Below are positions 1-7,713 of a stretch of DNA of 26,839 nucleotides, piece after piece. A program made the position numbers and the translations under genes. The DNA is taken from NCBI GenBank assembly GCA_030835185.1, contig JAUQWL010000226.1, positions 1-26,839 on the forward strand, given 5' to 3'. Source of the DNA: Solirubrobacterales bacterium (lineage in GTDB: Bacteria; Actinomycetota; Thermoleophilia; Solirubrobacterales; 70-9). Under the pieces are notes generated by a model. It did not search any database. It was not told the origin of the DNA and saw only the letters and a program-made list of their open reading frames with translations. How positions within the stretch are numbered: the first letter of the stretch is position 1; each line of letters opens with the position of its first letter.

Positions 1-560
1 TCTGCGCCGGCCTGGGGATCGGCCTGGTGTTCAGCGACGTCGAGAGAGGTGTCAATCTCTGGCCGATCCTGGCCGCGACTCTGGTGGTGACGGTCGAGAC
101 GATGCTCCGTCTCAGCGGTCAGCTGCGCGAGCTTGCGGTGCACGACCCGCTCACCGGTCTGCTCAACCGGACCGGGCTCGGGGAGGCCGCCAGAGTCATG
201 CTCGCCTCCTTTCGTCGCACGGGACTGCCCGTTTCCCTGGCGGTCTTCGACCTCGATGACTTCAAGGCGGTAAACGACCGCTATGGCCACGTGGCCGGTG
301 ACCGTCTGCTGGTCGAGCTGGCGACCTGCTGGACCAGCCATCTTCGGTCAGGCGACATTCTCGCGCGCTTCGGTGGCGACGAGTTCATCCTGCTGATGCC
401 CGACACCGATGGCGAGGGAGCCCAGGCAACCCTTGCCCGGCTGGACCGCTGTCACCACATCGAGTGGTCTTACGGACTCGTCGAGTTCAAGGCAGACGAG
501 AGCCTGCTCGAGGCGATCGATCGGGCTGACAAACTCCTCTACCTGGAAAAATCACAGTGA
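1..560 (+). CDS. Diguanylate cyclase (GGDEF domain), 5'-truncated by the window edge
   Basis: The frame is open to base 1, so the true start lies outside; an internal GTG at 27 is probably not the start. The visible part begins with a hydrophobic stretch (membrane segment, about the first 30 visible residues), then a complete GGDEF domain. It has the DPLTGLLNR entry motif, the FDLDDFKAVND metal/nucleotide segment, an intact GGDEF signature in RFGGDEF, and an RSGD inhibitory-site motif (RxxD) exactly five residues before GGDEF. It should therefore make cyclic di-GMP from two GTP and be product-inhibited. The domain ends in the usual ADKLLY-type helix, so the C-terminus is complete. The stop overlaps the next gene by 4 nt (GTGA), implying translational coupling. 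The input-sensing domain cannot be seen. Confidence 0.9.
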   Translation, partial: CAGLGIGLVFSDVERGVNLWPILAATLVVTVETMLRLSGQLRELAVHDPLTGLLNRTGLGEAARVMLASFRRTGLPVSLAVFDLDDFKAVNDRYGHVAGDRLLVELATCWTSHLRSGDILARFGGDEFILLMPDTDGEGAQATLARLDRCHHIEWSYGLVEFKADESLLEAIDRADKLLYLEKSQ

Positions 561-1318
561 GCGTCGTCGCGTCGATACTCAATGATTTCTGGCAGGACCA
601 GCTGGTCGAACACGGCCGTCAGGCCCTTTTCATGGTTCTGGTCGGATTTCTGGCTTCATTCGTCTTCATCCGGATCAGCACCCGGCTCATGCGCAGTCCG
701 AAGGTTCCGTGGTGGCCGGGGAGCATCGTCAGCGGGAGCGGTGTGCACCTTCACCACCTGGTCTTTGGCATCGTCACGATGATGGCCGCCGGTACGACCG
801 GCTTCGCGTTGCTGGGAGAGAGTCCATGGTTCGAACTCGCCGCCCTGGCTTTCGGCGTAGGCATCGGTCTGACGATCGACGAGTTCGCGCTGTGGGTCCA
901 TCTGGACGACGTCTACTGGGCTGAAGAGGGCCGTCGCTCGATCGATGCCACCGTGATTGCCGCCCTGCTGATGGCGATCCTGATGTTCGGCGTGAGGCCG
1001 TTCGAGATCGGCACCGATTCGGCCTCGGCGTTGATAGCGAGCCTGATTGCGGCTGCGCTCAGCCTGACAGTGGTAGGTATCTGCTTTCTCAAGGACCGGA
1101 TCATGCACGGGGTGGTTGGCTTCTTCTTCCTGCCGGTCGGACTCTATGGCGCGATGCGCCTGGCCAAGCCGAACTCGGCCTGGGCAAGGAGGCGGTATGC
1201 GAACCGCAGGCCGGCAAAGCAGGCTCTGGCCGAAAAGCGGTTTCCACCCGATCGCCGCACCCAGCGCTTCAAGGAGAAGTTCCGCGATGTCGTCGGTGGC
1301 GGCATCGGCCCCAACTGA
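557..1318 (+). CDS. Conserved multi-pass membrane protein of unknown function
   Basis: This 253-residue protein starts at a GTG that overlaps the stop of the GGDEF gene by 4 nt. It has about six hydrophobic segments (roughly residues 22-40, 62-85, 92-108, 130-147, 157-175 and 185-200) and a strongly basic cytoplasmic tail from about residue 205. Conserved-looking polar motifs lie at membrane edges: HLHHLVFG near residue 65, and IDEFALW followed by HLDDVYW near residues 105-120. These His/Asp clusters look like a metal- or ligand-binding site, but I do not recognise a named family. Coupling to a diguanylate cyclase suggests a shared membrane context. It ends 14 nt from the convergent acyl-CoA synthetase gene. 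Confidence 0.8.
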   Translation: MSVVASILNDFWQDQLVEHGRQALFMVLVGFLASFVFIRISTRLMRSPKVPWWPGSIVSGSGVHLHHLVFGIVTMMAAGTTGFALLGESPWFELAALAFGVGIGLTIDEFALWVHLDDVYWAEEGRRSIDATVIAALLMAILMFGVRPFEIGTDSASALIASLIAAALSLTVVGICFLKDRIMHGVVGFFFLPVGLYGAMRLAKPNSAWARRRYANRRPAKQALAEKRFPPDRRTQRFKEKFRDVVGGGIGPN

Positions 1319-1332
1319 CCCGGGGGCCGGAC

Positions 1333-2808
1333 CTATTTCCTCTGGTTGCGCAACTCGGCCCGCCTGATCTTGCCGCTGGAGGTTTTCGGCAACTCGTCGA
1401 CGAACTCGACTTCTCGCGGGTATTTGTACGGGGCTGTGACTTCACGACAGTGCTTCTGGATTCCGGCAACCAGTTCCGCACGCGACCGCTCGGCGTCGGC
1501 CCGGGGCCGGGCTTCATCGCGAAGGACCACGACGGCGTGAACCACCGAGCCGCGCTCGGCATCGGGGGCTGCGATCGCAGCCGCCTCCGCCACCGCGGGG
1601 TGGGAGATCAGCGCATGCTCGACTTCGACCGGACCGATCCGGTAGCCGGCCGAGGAGATGATGTCGTCGTTGCGGCCCTCGTGGTAGAGGAAGCCGTCTT
1701 CGTCAGCGCGGACCAGATCGCCCGTCGCCCACCATTCGCCCTCGAAATGCTCTCCGTCGAGATAGCTGGAGAAGAACGTAGGGGATGAGGCCGCCCGGAC
1801 CTGGAGTTCCCCGTTGAGGATTCGGGTATCGATTCCCGGCAGTGGTCGTCCCATCGAACCCTCCCGGCCGGCAAGGCTGTCTCCGGGTCGCATCCCGGTC
1901 ACCGCTCCGGTCTCGGTCTGGCCGTAGCCGTCGGCGATCTCGACGCCGGTCGCTTCACGAAAAGCCGCGATCACGCCGGGGTTGAGCGTCTCGCCGGCCG
2001 AAACCATGCGGCGCATGTCGGGCAGCGGACCGAGTTCGGTCCGGCCGGCCAGCATCCGGTACTCGGTGGGAGCCTGGCAGAGCAGGTTGACTTTCTCGCG
2101 GCGCGCAATGTCGAGGCGGGTTCCGGGGTCGAAGCGTTCGTCGACCAGCAACGCTTTGGCTCCGCAGAGCCACGGTGCGATGAAGGTGTTTCGCGACGAC
2201 TTCGACCAGCCCGGTGCCGCGGTGCACCACGCGAGATCTCCGGGCAGCGCGCCGAACCAGTACTCGGCCTGCGTCAGCTGCCCGGTCAGGTAGCTCTGCG
2301 AGTGGATGACGCCACGCGGTTCGCCGGTCGAACCCGAGGTGAAAACGATCAAGGCAGGGTCGTCCGGCTCCAGTTCCGCGCACTCGGCCGGTAGCGGTTG
2401 CGTCAGGTCCTCGTCGAAGGCCCGGGCCAGATCTTCCATGTCCAGACAGGTCATGCCGTCAGGGAGGCGATCGAGGTACTCGGCTTCACCGATTGCCAGG
2501 GCCGGGTCTGTGGCGTTGACGCGATAAGCGAGGTCCTCGGCGGTCAACTGCGGGTTGAGCGGCAGAGCGACGGCACCCATGCGGAAGCAGGCGAGCATCG
2601 AGATCACCCATTCGATCCGGTTGCCGACCAGGATCATCACGACGTCACCACGGCGCACGCCGCTGGCCAGCATCACTCCGGAAAGGCCCAGGCTGCGCGC
2701 GAACATATGACTGAAGTGGTGGACCTTGCGCCGGCCTTCGGCGTCGATCGCGATGATCGCCTCCCGGGAGAACGGGAACCGCTGGATGACGTCTTCGATG
2801 AAGTTCAA
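1333..2808 (-). CDS. AMP-forming acyl-CoA synthetase (medium-chain/acetyl-CoA synthetase-like)
   Basis: ANL superfamily adenylate-forming enzyme of 491 residues; it activates a carboxylic acid with ATP and then forms the CoA thioester. The phosphate-binding loop is FTSGSTGEPRGV (residues 156-167, with Arg in place of the usual Lys). The A5 motif DGYGQTETG lies at 293-301, TGDL follows, the hinge region reads GRNDDIISSAGYRI, and the C-terminal catalytic Lys480 is in PKTSSGKI. The core segment around APGWSKSSRNTFIAPW resembles medium-chain acyl-CoA synthetases. The length is short for acetyl-CoA synthetase (about 650) and nearer the medium-chain group. The apparent start is TTG. It lies 131 nt downstream of the ferredoxin gene on the same strand and could be the last gene of that unit or be independently expressed. 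The substrate cannot be read from sequence. Confidence 0.88.
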   Translation of the reverse strand: MNFIEDVIQRFPFSREAIIAIDAEGRRKVHHFSHMFARSLGLSGVMLASGVRRGDVVMILVGNRIEWVISMLACFRMGAVALPLNPQLTAEDLAYRVNATDPALAIGEAEYLDRLPDGMTCLDMEDLARAFDEDLTQPLPAECAELEPDDPALIVFTSGSTGEPRGVIHSQSYLTGQLTQAEYWFGALPGDLAWCTAAPGWSKSSRNTFIAPWLCGAKALLVDERFDPGTRLDIARREKVNLLCQAPTEYRMLAGRTELGPLPDMRRMVSAGETLNPGVIAAFREATGVEIADGYGQTETGAVTGMRPGDSLAGREGSMGRPLPGIDTRILNGELQVRAASSPTFFSSYLDGEHFEGEWWATGDLVRADEDGFLYHEGRNDDIISSAGYRIGPVEVEHALISHPAVAEAAAIAAPDAERGSVVHAVVVLRDEARPRADAERSRAELVAGIQKHCREVTAPYKYPREVEFVDELPKTSSGKIRRAELRNQRK

Positions 2809-2939
2809 GGCGACCCGAGTTTCGCAGCTGAAAGAAAACCAGGGTCCACCGCGCCGGCGGGACGACTTCTGGCGGCGATCAGCACCCGCATCCGGGGCCG
2901 ATATTTGCCAGAACCTCTACGAAAAAGGAGGAGGGTGGG

Positions 2940-3179
2940 CTACTGCTCGTACTTCTTGACGATCGTCACCGCTCCGTCGGGAGCGGCTTCGATGCAGAGG
3001 TTGCAGAGCACGCACTCGTCCAGTTGGCCGCTGACGATCTCGGAGCCGGAGTCGGTCGCTTTGAAGATGCTGACCGGACAGACCTCTTCGAGCGTCTTCG
3101 CCAGTTCGACATCCGAGGCTGCCGGTTCGGCGATCCTGACGTCGATGAATACGCTCTCAAGTGACTTTGGGGCGCTCAT
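2940..3179 (-). CDS. FixX-type 4Fe-4S ferredoxin-like protein
   Basis: A 79-residue protein with exactly four cysteines: an N-terminal CPVSIF site near residue 34 and a CVLCNLC (CxxCxxC) site near residues 55-61. This one-plus-three arrangement, with no further Cys after CxxCxxC, matches FixX-family ferredoxins and can hold one [4Fe-4S] cluster. FixX proteins partner FixC/ETF-quinone oxidoreductases and pass electrons from flavoprotein dehydrogenases to quinone. Its ATG overlaps the stop of the SucD-like gene by 4 nt (ATGA), so it is co-translated with the ligase pair, an unusual partner. No FixC-like gene is in the window. A role with the acyl-CoA dehydrogenase encoded at 10174 is conceivable but inferred. 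Confidence 0.8.
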   Translation of the reverse strand: MSAPKSLESVFIDVRIAEPAASDVELAKTLEEVCPVSIFKATDSGSEIVSGQLDECVLCNLCIEAAPDGAVTIVKKYEQ

Positions 3180-4087
3180 GCTTCGATCCTTTCCTTGACG
3201 GCGTCGGGGATCTCGTCGATTCGTTCCACTACGGTGATTCCGGCCTCCTCGAGGCGTTTGATCTTCTCGTTGGCGGAGTCTTCCTTGCCTTCGACGATGG
3301 TGCCGGCGTGACCGAAGCTCATGCCCTGCATCTCCTCGTCATCCATGAACTTCCCGGCCATGAAAGCGACGATCGGCAGGCGGGAGTCGTGCTCCTTCTT
3401 CCACTCGGCGAGCTGGGCCTCCATGCGGCCCCCCGGTTCGGTGTAGATGACGATCGCCCTGGTCTGTTCGTCGGCTTCGAAGTACGGCATCAGCTCGGCA
3501 TAGGTCGAGCCGATTATCGCGTCGCCGCCGATCGACACCGCGGTCGAGACCCCGAGTCCCGCCGCGGTCAGCGACGAGGAGATCTCGGTGGTCATGCCGC
3601 CGGAGCGGGACATCACGCCGACCGCTCCCGGCTCGTAGGATTTGGCGGCGTCCCTGGCAGGACCGCCTATCCCGCCCATCTTGCAGACATCGGGCACGAT
3701 CAGGCCGAGGCAGTTCGGTCCGATGATCCGGGCGTCGTGCATATCGGCGAACTCGACCATCTCCGCCACATCGCCGCGTGGGATGCGCTCCGTGACGATG
3801 ACCAGAAGCTTGATGCCGTTGGCGATCGCCTCGATGACGGCATCCTTGGTGAAGCCGGGGGGCACGGTGACGACCGAACCGTCGATCTGGCCACCGTGGT
3901 TTTCGACGGCCTGCGCCACCGTGTCGAAGACCGGCACGCCATGGACCTCGCGACCCTTGCGGCCGGGAGTGACGCCGCCGACGATCTTCGAGCCGTAGTC
4001 GAGGCATTCGCGGGTCAGGTTGATCGCCTCGCGTCCGGTGATTCCCTGGACGATGAAGGTCGTGTCCTTGTTCAGAAGGATGCTCAT
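3176..4087 (-). CDS. Succinyl-CoA synthetase alpha-like subunit (NDP-forming acid-CoA ligase; malate-CoA ligase possible)
   Basis: A 303-residue alpha subunit starting at ATG 4087, which overlaps the beta-subunit stop by 4 nt. An upstream in-frame ATG would add 16 residues and overlap further, and is less likely. The CoA-binding domain holds QGITGREA (14-21) and GGVTPGRKG; the ligase domain holds IGPNCLGLI (122-130). The phosphohistidine is His260 in FGHAGT, with a Glu at 217 in TEPGG. It differs from classical SucD at diagnostic sites: SRSGGM instead of SRSGTL, and TEPGG instead of GEIGG. SRSGGM resembles ATP-citrate lyase/citryl-CoA synthetase. Catalysis via phosphohistidine should be intact, but the acid substrate is uncertain: succinate, malate (MtkB role) or another dicarboxylate. 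Confidence 0.85.
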   Translation of the reverse strand: MSILLNKDTTFIVQGITGREAINLTRECLDYGSKIVGGVTPGRKGREVHGVPVFDTVAQAVENHGGQIDGSVVTVPPGFTKDAVIEAIANGIKLLVIVTERIPRGDVAEMVEFADMHDARIIGPNCLGLIVPDVCKMGGIGGPARDAAKSYEPGAVGVMSRSGGMTTEISSSLTAAGLGVSTAVSIGGDAIIGSTYAELMPYFEADEQTRAIVIYTEPGGRMEAQLAEWKKEHDSRLPIVAFMAGKFMDDEEMQGMSFGHAGTIVEGKEDSANEKIKRLEEAGITVVERIDEIPDAVKERIEA

Positions 4088-5301
4088 GCCGATGCCCCCT
4101 GGATCTTCGCAACTGCCCGTCCGGCGGCATCCCACAGGGAGACCGTCCTGTCGCAGTATTCGACGCCGTAGTGGTCGAGGATCTTCGCGCCCTCGTCTTC
4201 CCAGGCACCGGGAATGCGAAAGATCGCGATCGTCTCAGCCGGATCCTTTTCGAGCTCGAGACAGGCCTTGATCACTCCGCGGGCGACGATGTCGACCCGG
4301 GTGTTGGAGACGATCGACATCATCACGGCGATCTTCTCGACGCCGTCCTTCTGCAGGACCTCCTTGGCCAGGCCGCAGGCCTTGGCGACCGACGGGTTGC
4401 CGCCGATCTCGGAGTAGTTGGCCGGCTTGCCGCCCTGGCTGCGGACCGCGTCGGTCAGGGTCAGCGATCCGCCGCCGGCCCCGATCACCAGGCCGAGGTT
4501 TCCGCTGAAGCCGTGGTCCTTGCCCTGGATCACGCCGCGGTGATCGGCCGCGTCTATCGCCTTGACGTTCTTCTCGAACCGGCTCGGCACGTAGTTGTCG
4601 CGGGTGTCGTCCTCGGCAATGCCGAGGTCCTTGCGAAGCAGCTTCTTCTGGCGGCCGACCGCTTCGTCTTCCATCTCCATGTGTGCGTCGAGGGCGACGA
4701 ACGTTCCGTCGGTCAGCTCGGCCAGAGGGTTGATCTCTGCCAGCAACATGTCGTTGTCGCGGAAGAGTCGCGCCAGTTTCGCCAGAACCGGGGTGGCGCG
4801 GTTGAGCCGGCTCCCGGTGACACCGGTGGCGGCGATGACCTGCTTGGCCTCGAAGTCGCCGACCGGAAGCAGGTTCGAGATGTGACCGCGACCAACATGT
4901 TCGGGGTGCTCCTCGGCGACCTGCTCGATATCGATACCGCCCATGTCGCTGAACAGCATCAGCGGCTTCTTGGCGGTGCCGTCCCACACGACTCCGGCGT
5001 AGTACTCCTGCTTGATCTCTGCCTTGGGGTCGACCAGGACGCCGACCGGTTCGAGACCGTTGATCTCGAGTTCGAGGATGTCGGCTGCGTGTTCGGCTGC
5101 CTCCTCGGGGGTATCGGCGAACTGGACACCTCCGGCCTTCATGCGGCCGCCGGTCAGGACCTGGGATTTGATCACGGTCGGCCCACCGATGTCCTCGGCG
5201 ACCTTGCGTGCCTCGTCAGCTGTCTGGCAAAAGCCGTACTTGGTGACCGGGATGCCGGCCAGCTCGACGATCTTTCTTGCCTCATATTCGTAGAAGCGCA
5301 T
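4084..5301 (-). CDS. Succinyl-CoA synthetase beta-like subunit (ATP-grasp; malate-CoA ligase possible)
   Basis: A 405-residue beta subunit, the usual family length. An N-terminal ATP-grasp domain starts with FYEYEARKI and contains the KSQVLTGGRMKAGGV nucleotide loop (about 45-59) and AEINPLAE (metal/nucleotide site, about 190). A C-terminal CoA-ligase flavodoxin-like domain follows. The C-terminal loop that normally reads NIFGGI.RCD is here SIVSNTRVD, and the usual VGGGA-type site reads EIGGNPS. It is therefore a divergent member, not a housekeeping SucC by motif. It is first in the unit beta-alpha-ferredoxin. There is no convincing ribosome-binding site. A TAGATT -10-like box ends 11 nt before the ATG, suggesting a very short leader. 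The partner subunit overlaps it by 4 nt. Confidence 0.85.
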   Translation of the reverse strand: MRFYEYEARKIVELAGIPVTKYGFCQTADEARKVAEDIGGPTVIKSQVLTGGRMKAGGVQFADTPEEAAEHAADILELEINGLEPVGVLVDPKAEIKQEYYAGVVWDGTAKKPLMLFSDMGGIDIEQVAEEHPEHVGRGHISNLLPVGDFEAKQVIAATGVTGSRLNRATPVLAKLARLFRDNDMLLAEINPLAELTDGTFVALDAHMEMEDEAVGRQKKLLRKDLGIAEDDTRDNYVPSRFEKNVKAIDAADHRGVIQGKDHGFSGNLGLVIGAGGGSLTLTDAVRSQGGKPANYSEIGGNPSVAKACGLAKEVLQKDGVEKIAVMMSIVSNTRVDIVARGVIKACLELEKDPAETIAIFRIPGAWEDEGAKILDHYGVEYCDRTVSLWDAAGRAVAKIQGASA

Positions 5302-5312
5302 AGGAAGGCGAA

Positions 5313-5318
5313 AATCTA
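5313..5318 (-). promoter_or_regulatory. Candidate -10 box (TAGATT) for the SucCD-like/ferredoxin operon
   Basis: TAGATT on the minus strand lies 11 nt before the ATG at 5301. It predicts a 5' leader of only a few nucleotides and no room for a Shine-Dalgarno sequence. No clear -35 box is visible. Confidence 0.4.
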
Positions 5319-5373
5319 TTGGAACGCCGGGTGGGTGGTCATTCCGATTGAGTCGCTAGGAATCGCGCGTCTG

Positions 5374-5379
5374 TAGCCT
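5374..5379 (+). promoter_or_regulatory. Candidate leaderless -10 box (TAGCCT)
   Basis: TAGCCT ends 7 nt before the GTG at 5387, so transcription would start at or next to the start codon. A weak TTGAGT lies 20 nt upstream of it. The same geometry recurs at several other genes in the window. Confidence 0.5.
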
Positions 5380-5386
5380 GCGCTTC

Positions 5387-5737
5387 GTGAATCCCGGTCC
5401 CAGGACGATTCGTTTTCGAAGCCGCGTCAGAACCGGCGGGAGCAATGCCGCGAAGTTTATGGTCCTGCTGGGGCTTTTCGCCACCGGGGCGGTTCTGACC
5501 GGCTGCGCAAACGACGTCGTCGATCCGGCCAAGACCGAGATCGCGCTTCGCTTCGATATCGAGGAGAAGACCGACACGAAGATCGAGTCGGTCGAGTGCC
5601 CGAGCGACATCGAGGTTGTCGCCGGAGCCCGCTTCAGCTGCACCGTCACGGCGAAGGACGGTGTCGAGGCCCTGGCCGAGATCGAGATCCTCAACGAGGA
5701 TGCCGATCTGAAGGTCCTGCGCCTGGTGAATCCCTGA
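5387..5737 (+). CDS. Small lipoprotein with DUF4333-like domain
   Basis: A 116-residue protein. A basic N-terminus (several Arg and one Lys before residue 24) leads into a hydrophobic segment and a lipobox LTGC with lipidation Cys40. The mature part has the actinobacterial pattern of a paired cysteine module, VECPSDIEV then GARFSCTVT (Cys71 and Cys85), followed by DG and a short beta stretch. This resembles DUF4333 domains, which are small extracytoplasmic modules of unknown function. GTG 5387 is preferred because it supplies the positively charged n-region and lies 7 nt after a TAGCCT box; an internal ATG at 5459 would remove the basic residues. It is transcribed divergently from the ligase operon. 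Confidence 0.75.
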   Translation: MNPGPRTIRFRSRVRTGGSNAAKFMVLLGLFATGAVLTGCANDVVDPAKTEIALRFDIEEKTDTKIESVECPSDIEVVAGARFSCTVTAKDGVEALAEIEILNEDADLKVLRLVNP

Positions 5738-5880
5738 ATTCAGGCGGATTCCCGGTGCGCCCGACCGGTTCCATGTGACCGCACGGACATCCGTATCTGC
5801 GCAACAATCAGAGGCGACGAAGCGGCCGTGAGGCCCCACCAGCCATGTGACCCGTTCACCGGGCACTGCGACCAAGGAGT

Positions 5881-7704
5881 ATGAGAACGCTCGTGAGTGA
5901 AGCCACCGAGGTGTCTGTTCCGACCAACAACGCCAAGTTGATCGCCTGGGTCGATGAAGTTGCTCAGCTGACGCAGCCCGATTCCATCCACTGGTGTGAC
6001 GGGTCCGCCGAGGAATATGAACATCTGGCTCAGGAACTGGTTGACAGCGGCACTTTCACCAAGCTCTCCGAAGCCAAGCGGCCGAACTCCTACCTGGCAA
6101 GCTCCGACCCCGGTGACGTCGCCCGGGTCGAAGACAGGACCTTCATCTGCTCGGAGAAGGAGGTCGACGCGGGTCCGACCAACAACTGGCGCGACCCCGA
6201 CGAGATGCGTGCGACCCTGGACGGACTGTTCGAGGGTTCGATGAAGGGCCGCACGATGTACGTGCTTCCGTTTTCCATGGGGCCGCTCGGCTCGCCGATC
6301 GCCCACATCGGCGTCGAACTGACCGACTCGGCCTACGTCGCGACGTCGATGCGCATCATGACTCGCATGGGCAAGGGCGCGCTGGACGTGCTCGGCGACG
6401 ACGGTGATTTCGTGCCGTGCGTCCACTCGGTGGGCATGCCGCTGGCCGATGGCGAGGTCGACGTGCCGTGGCCGTGCAACTCCGATGACAAGTACATCGT
6501 CCATTATCCCGAGACCCGTGAGATCTGGTCATACGGTTCCGGATACGGAGGCAACGCACTGCTCGGCAAGAAGTGCTTTGCCCTGCGGATCGCTTCGGCG
6601 ATGGCCCGCGACGAAGGCTGGATGGCCGAGCACATGCTGATCATCAAGCTGACGAGTCCCGAAGGCAAGTCCAAGTTCATCACAGGTGCCTTTCCGTCCA
6701 TGTGTGGCAAGACCAACCTGGCGATGCTCATCCCGTCGATCGAGGACTGGAAGGTCGAGACGGTCGGCGACGACATCGCCTGGATGAAGTTCGGCGACGA
6801 CGGTCGGCTCCGCGCGGTGAACCCGGAAGCCGGCTTCTTCGGCGTGGCACCTGGAACCGGAGCCAAGACGAACCCGATCGCCATGGAGACGATCGCCAAG
6901 GGCAACTCGATCTTCACGAACTGCGCCCTGACCGATGACGGTGACGCCTGGTGGGAAGGGATGACCGTCGAAGATCCCGAACACGTGACCGACTGGCTCG
7001 GCGGCGACTGGACGCCCGCCTCCGACCACCCCGCCGCACATCCGAATGCCCGCTTCACGACCCCGGCCGGCCAGAGCCCGAGCATCGCCGACGAGTGGGA
7101 GGATCCGGCCGGCGTGCCGATCGACGCCTTTCTGTTCGGCGGGCGCCGCGCGAGTGTCGTCCCGCTGGTCACCGAGTCCTTCGACTGGACGCACGGCGTC
7201 TACCTCGGCGCGACCATGTCTTCGGAAACCACGGCGGCGGCGACCGGTGCGGTCGGCCAGTTGCGCTTCGACCCGATGGCGATGCTGCCCTTCTGCGGCT
7301 ACAACATGGGTGACTACTTCCAGCACTGGCTCGACATCGGCGAGACCGAAGGCGCCGTGCTGCCGAAGATCTTCTACGTCAACTGGTTCCGCAAGGATGA
7401 AGCCGGCAGCTACCTCTGGCCCGGATTCGGTGAGAACAGCCGTGTGCTCGAGTGGGTCTTTCGCCGTTGTGACGGCGAGGGCGAGGTCTTCGAGACCCCG
7501 CTCGGCCTGCTGCCGTCGATCGGCGACCTCGATCTGCAGGGGCTGGACATCAGCCCCGACGCGCTGGACGAGCTGCTGACCGTCGATAAACGCGCCGTTC
7601 GCAAGCAGCTGCCCCAGGTCGAAGAGCACCTGGCCAAGTTCGGCGACGAACTGCCCCGGGGCATCCGGAACGAATTCGAAAAGCTCAAAGAGCGCCTGGC
7701 GTAA
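5881..7704 (+). CDS. pckG: Phosphoenolpyruvate carboxykinase (GTP)
   Basis: A 607-residue GTP-dependent PEP carboxykinase, which interconverts oxaloacetate + GTP and PEP + CO2 + GDP in the cytoplasm. The GTP-class kinase-1a loop reads AFPSMCGKTN (residues 270-279) with the reactive Cys275. RRASVVPLVTESFDW and the YLGATMSSE region form the substrate/metal and nucleotide sites, and VLPFSMGP is near residue 129. The length is normal for the family. The start is uncertain: an AAGGAG at 5874-5879 is only 1 nt from ATG 5881 but 13 nt from an in-frame GTG at 5893, so the shorter form is possible. It lies next to C4-acid and malyl-CoA genes, so either gluconeogenesis from acetyl-CoA-derived C4 acids or anaplerosis fits. 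The phosphorylase gene follows after 9 nt. Confidence 0.96.
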   Translation: MRTLVSEATEVSVPTNNAKLIAWVDEVAQLTQPDSIHWCDGSAEEYEHLAQELVDSGTFTKLSEAKRPNSYLASSDPGDVARVEDRTFICSEKEVDAGPTNNWRDPDEMRATLDGLFEGSMKGRTMYVLPFSMGPLGSPIAHIGVELTDSAYVATSMRIMTRMGKGALDVLGDDGDFVPCVHSVGMPLADGEVDVPWPCNSDDKYIVHYPETREIWSYGSGYGGNALLGKKCFALRIASAMARDEGWMAEHMLIIKLTSPEGKSKFITGAFPSMCGKTNLAMLIPSIEDWKVETVGDDIAWMKFGDDGRLRAVNPEAGFFGVAPGTGAKTNPIAMETIAKGNSIFTNCALTDDGDAWWEGMTVEDPEHVTDWLGGDWTPASDHPAAHPNARFTTPAGQSPSIADEWEDPAGVPIDAFLFGGRRASVVPLVTESFDWTHGVYLGATMSSETTAAATGAVGQLRFDPMAMLPFCGYNMGDYFQHWLDIGETEGAVLPKIFYVNWFRKDEAGSYLWPGFGENSRVLEWVFRRCDGEGEVFETPLGLLPSIGDLDLQGLDISPDALDELLTVDKRAVRKQLPQVEEHLAKFGDELPRGIRNEFEKLKERLA

Positions 7705-7713
7705 GGCCGGTCG

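Noticed and set aside
4088..4135. 16-residue extension of the SucD-like protein
   Set aside because: MSILLNKDT at ATG 4087 matches the family N-terminus and gives an ATGA overlap.
3176..5301. ATP-citrate lyase
   Set aside because: Some motifs resemble it (SRSGGM), but neither chain carries the citrate-synthase-like domain and both have normal SucC/SucD length. Citryl-CoA synthetase cannot be excluded.
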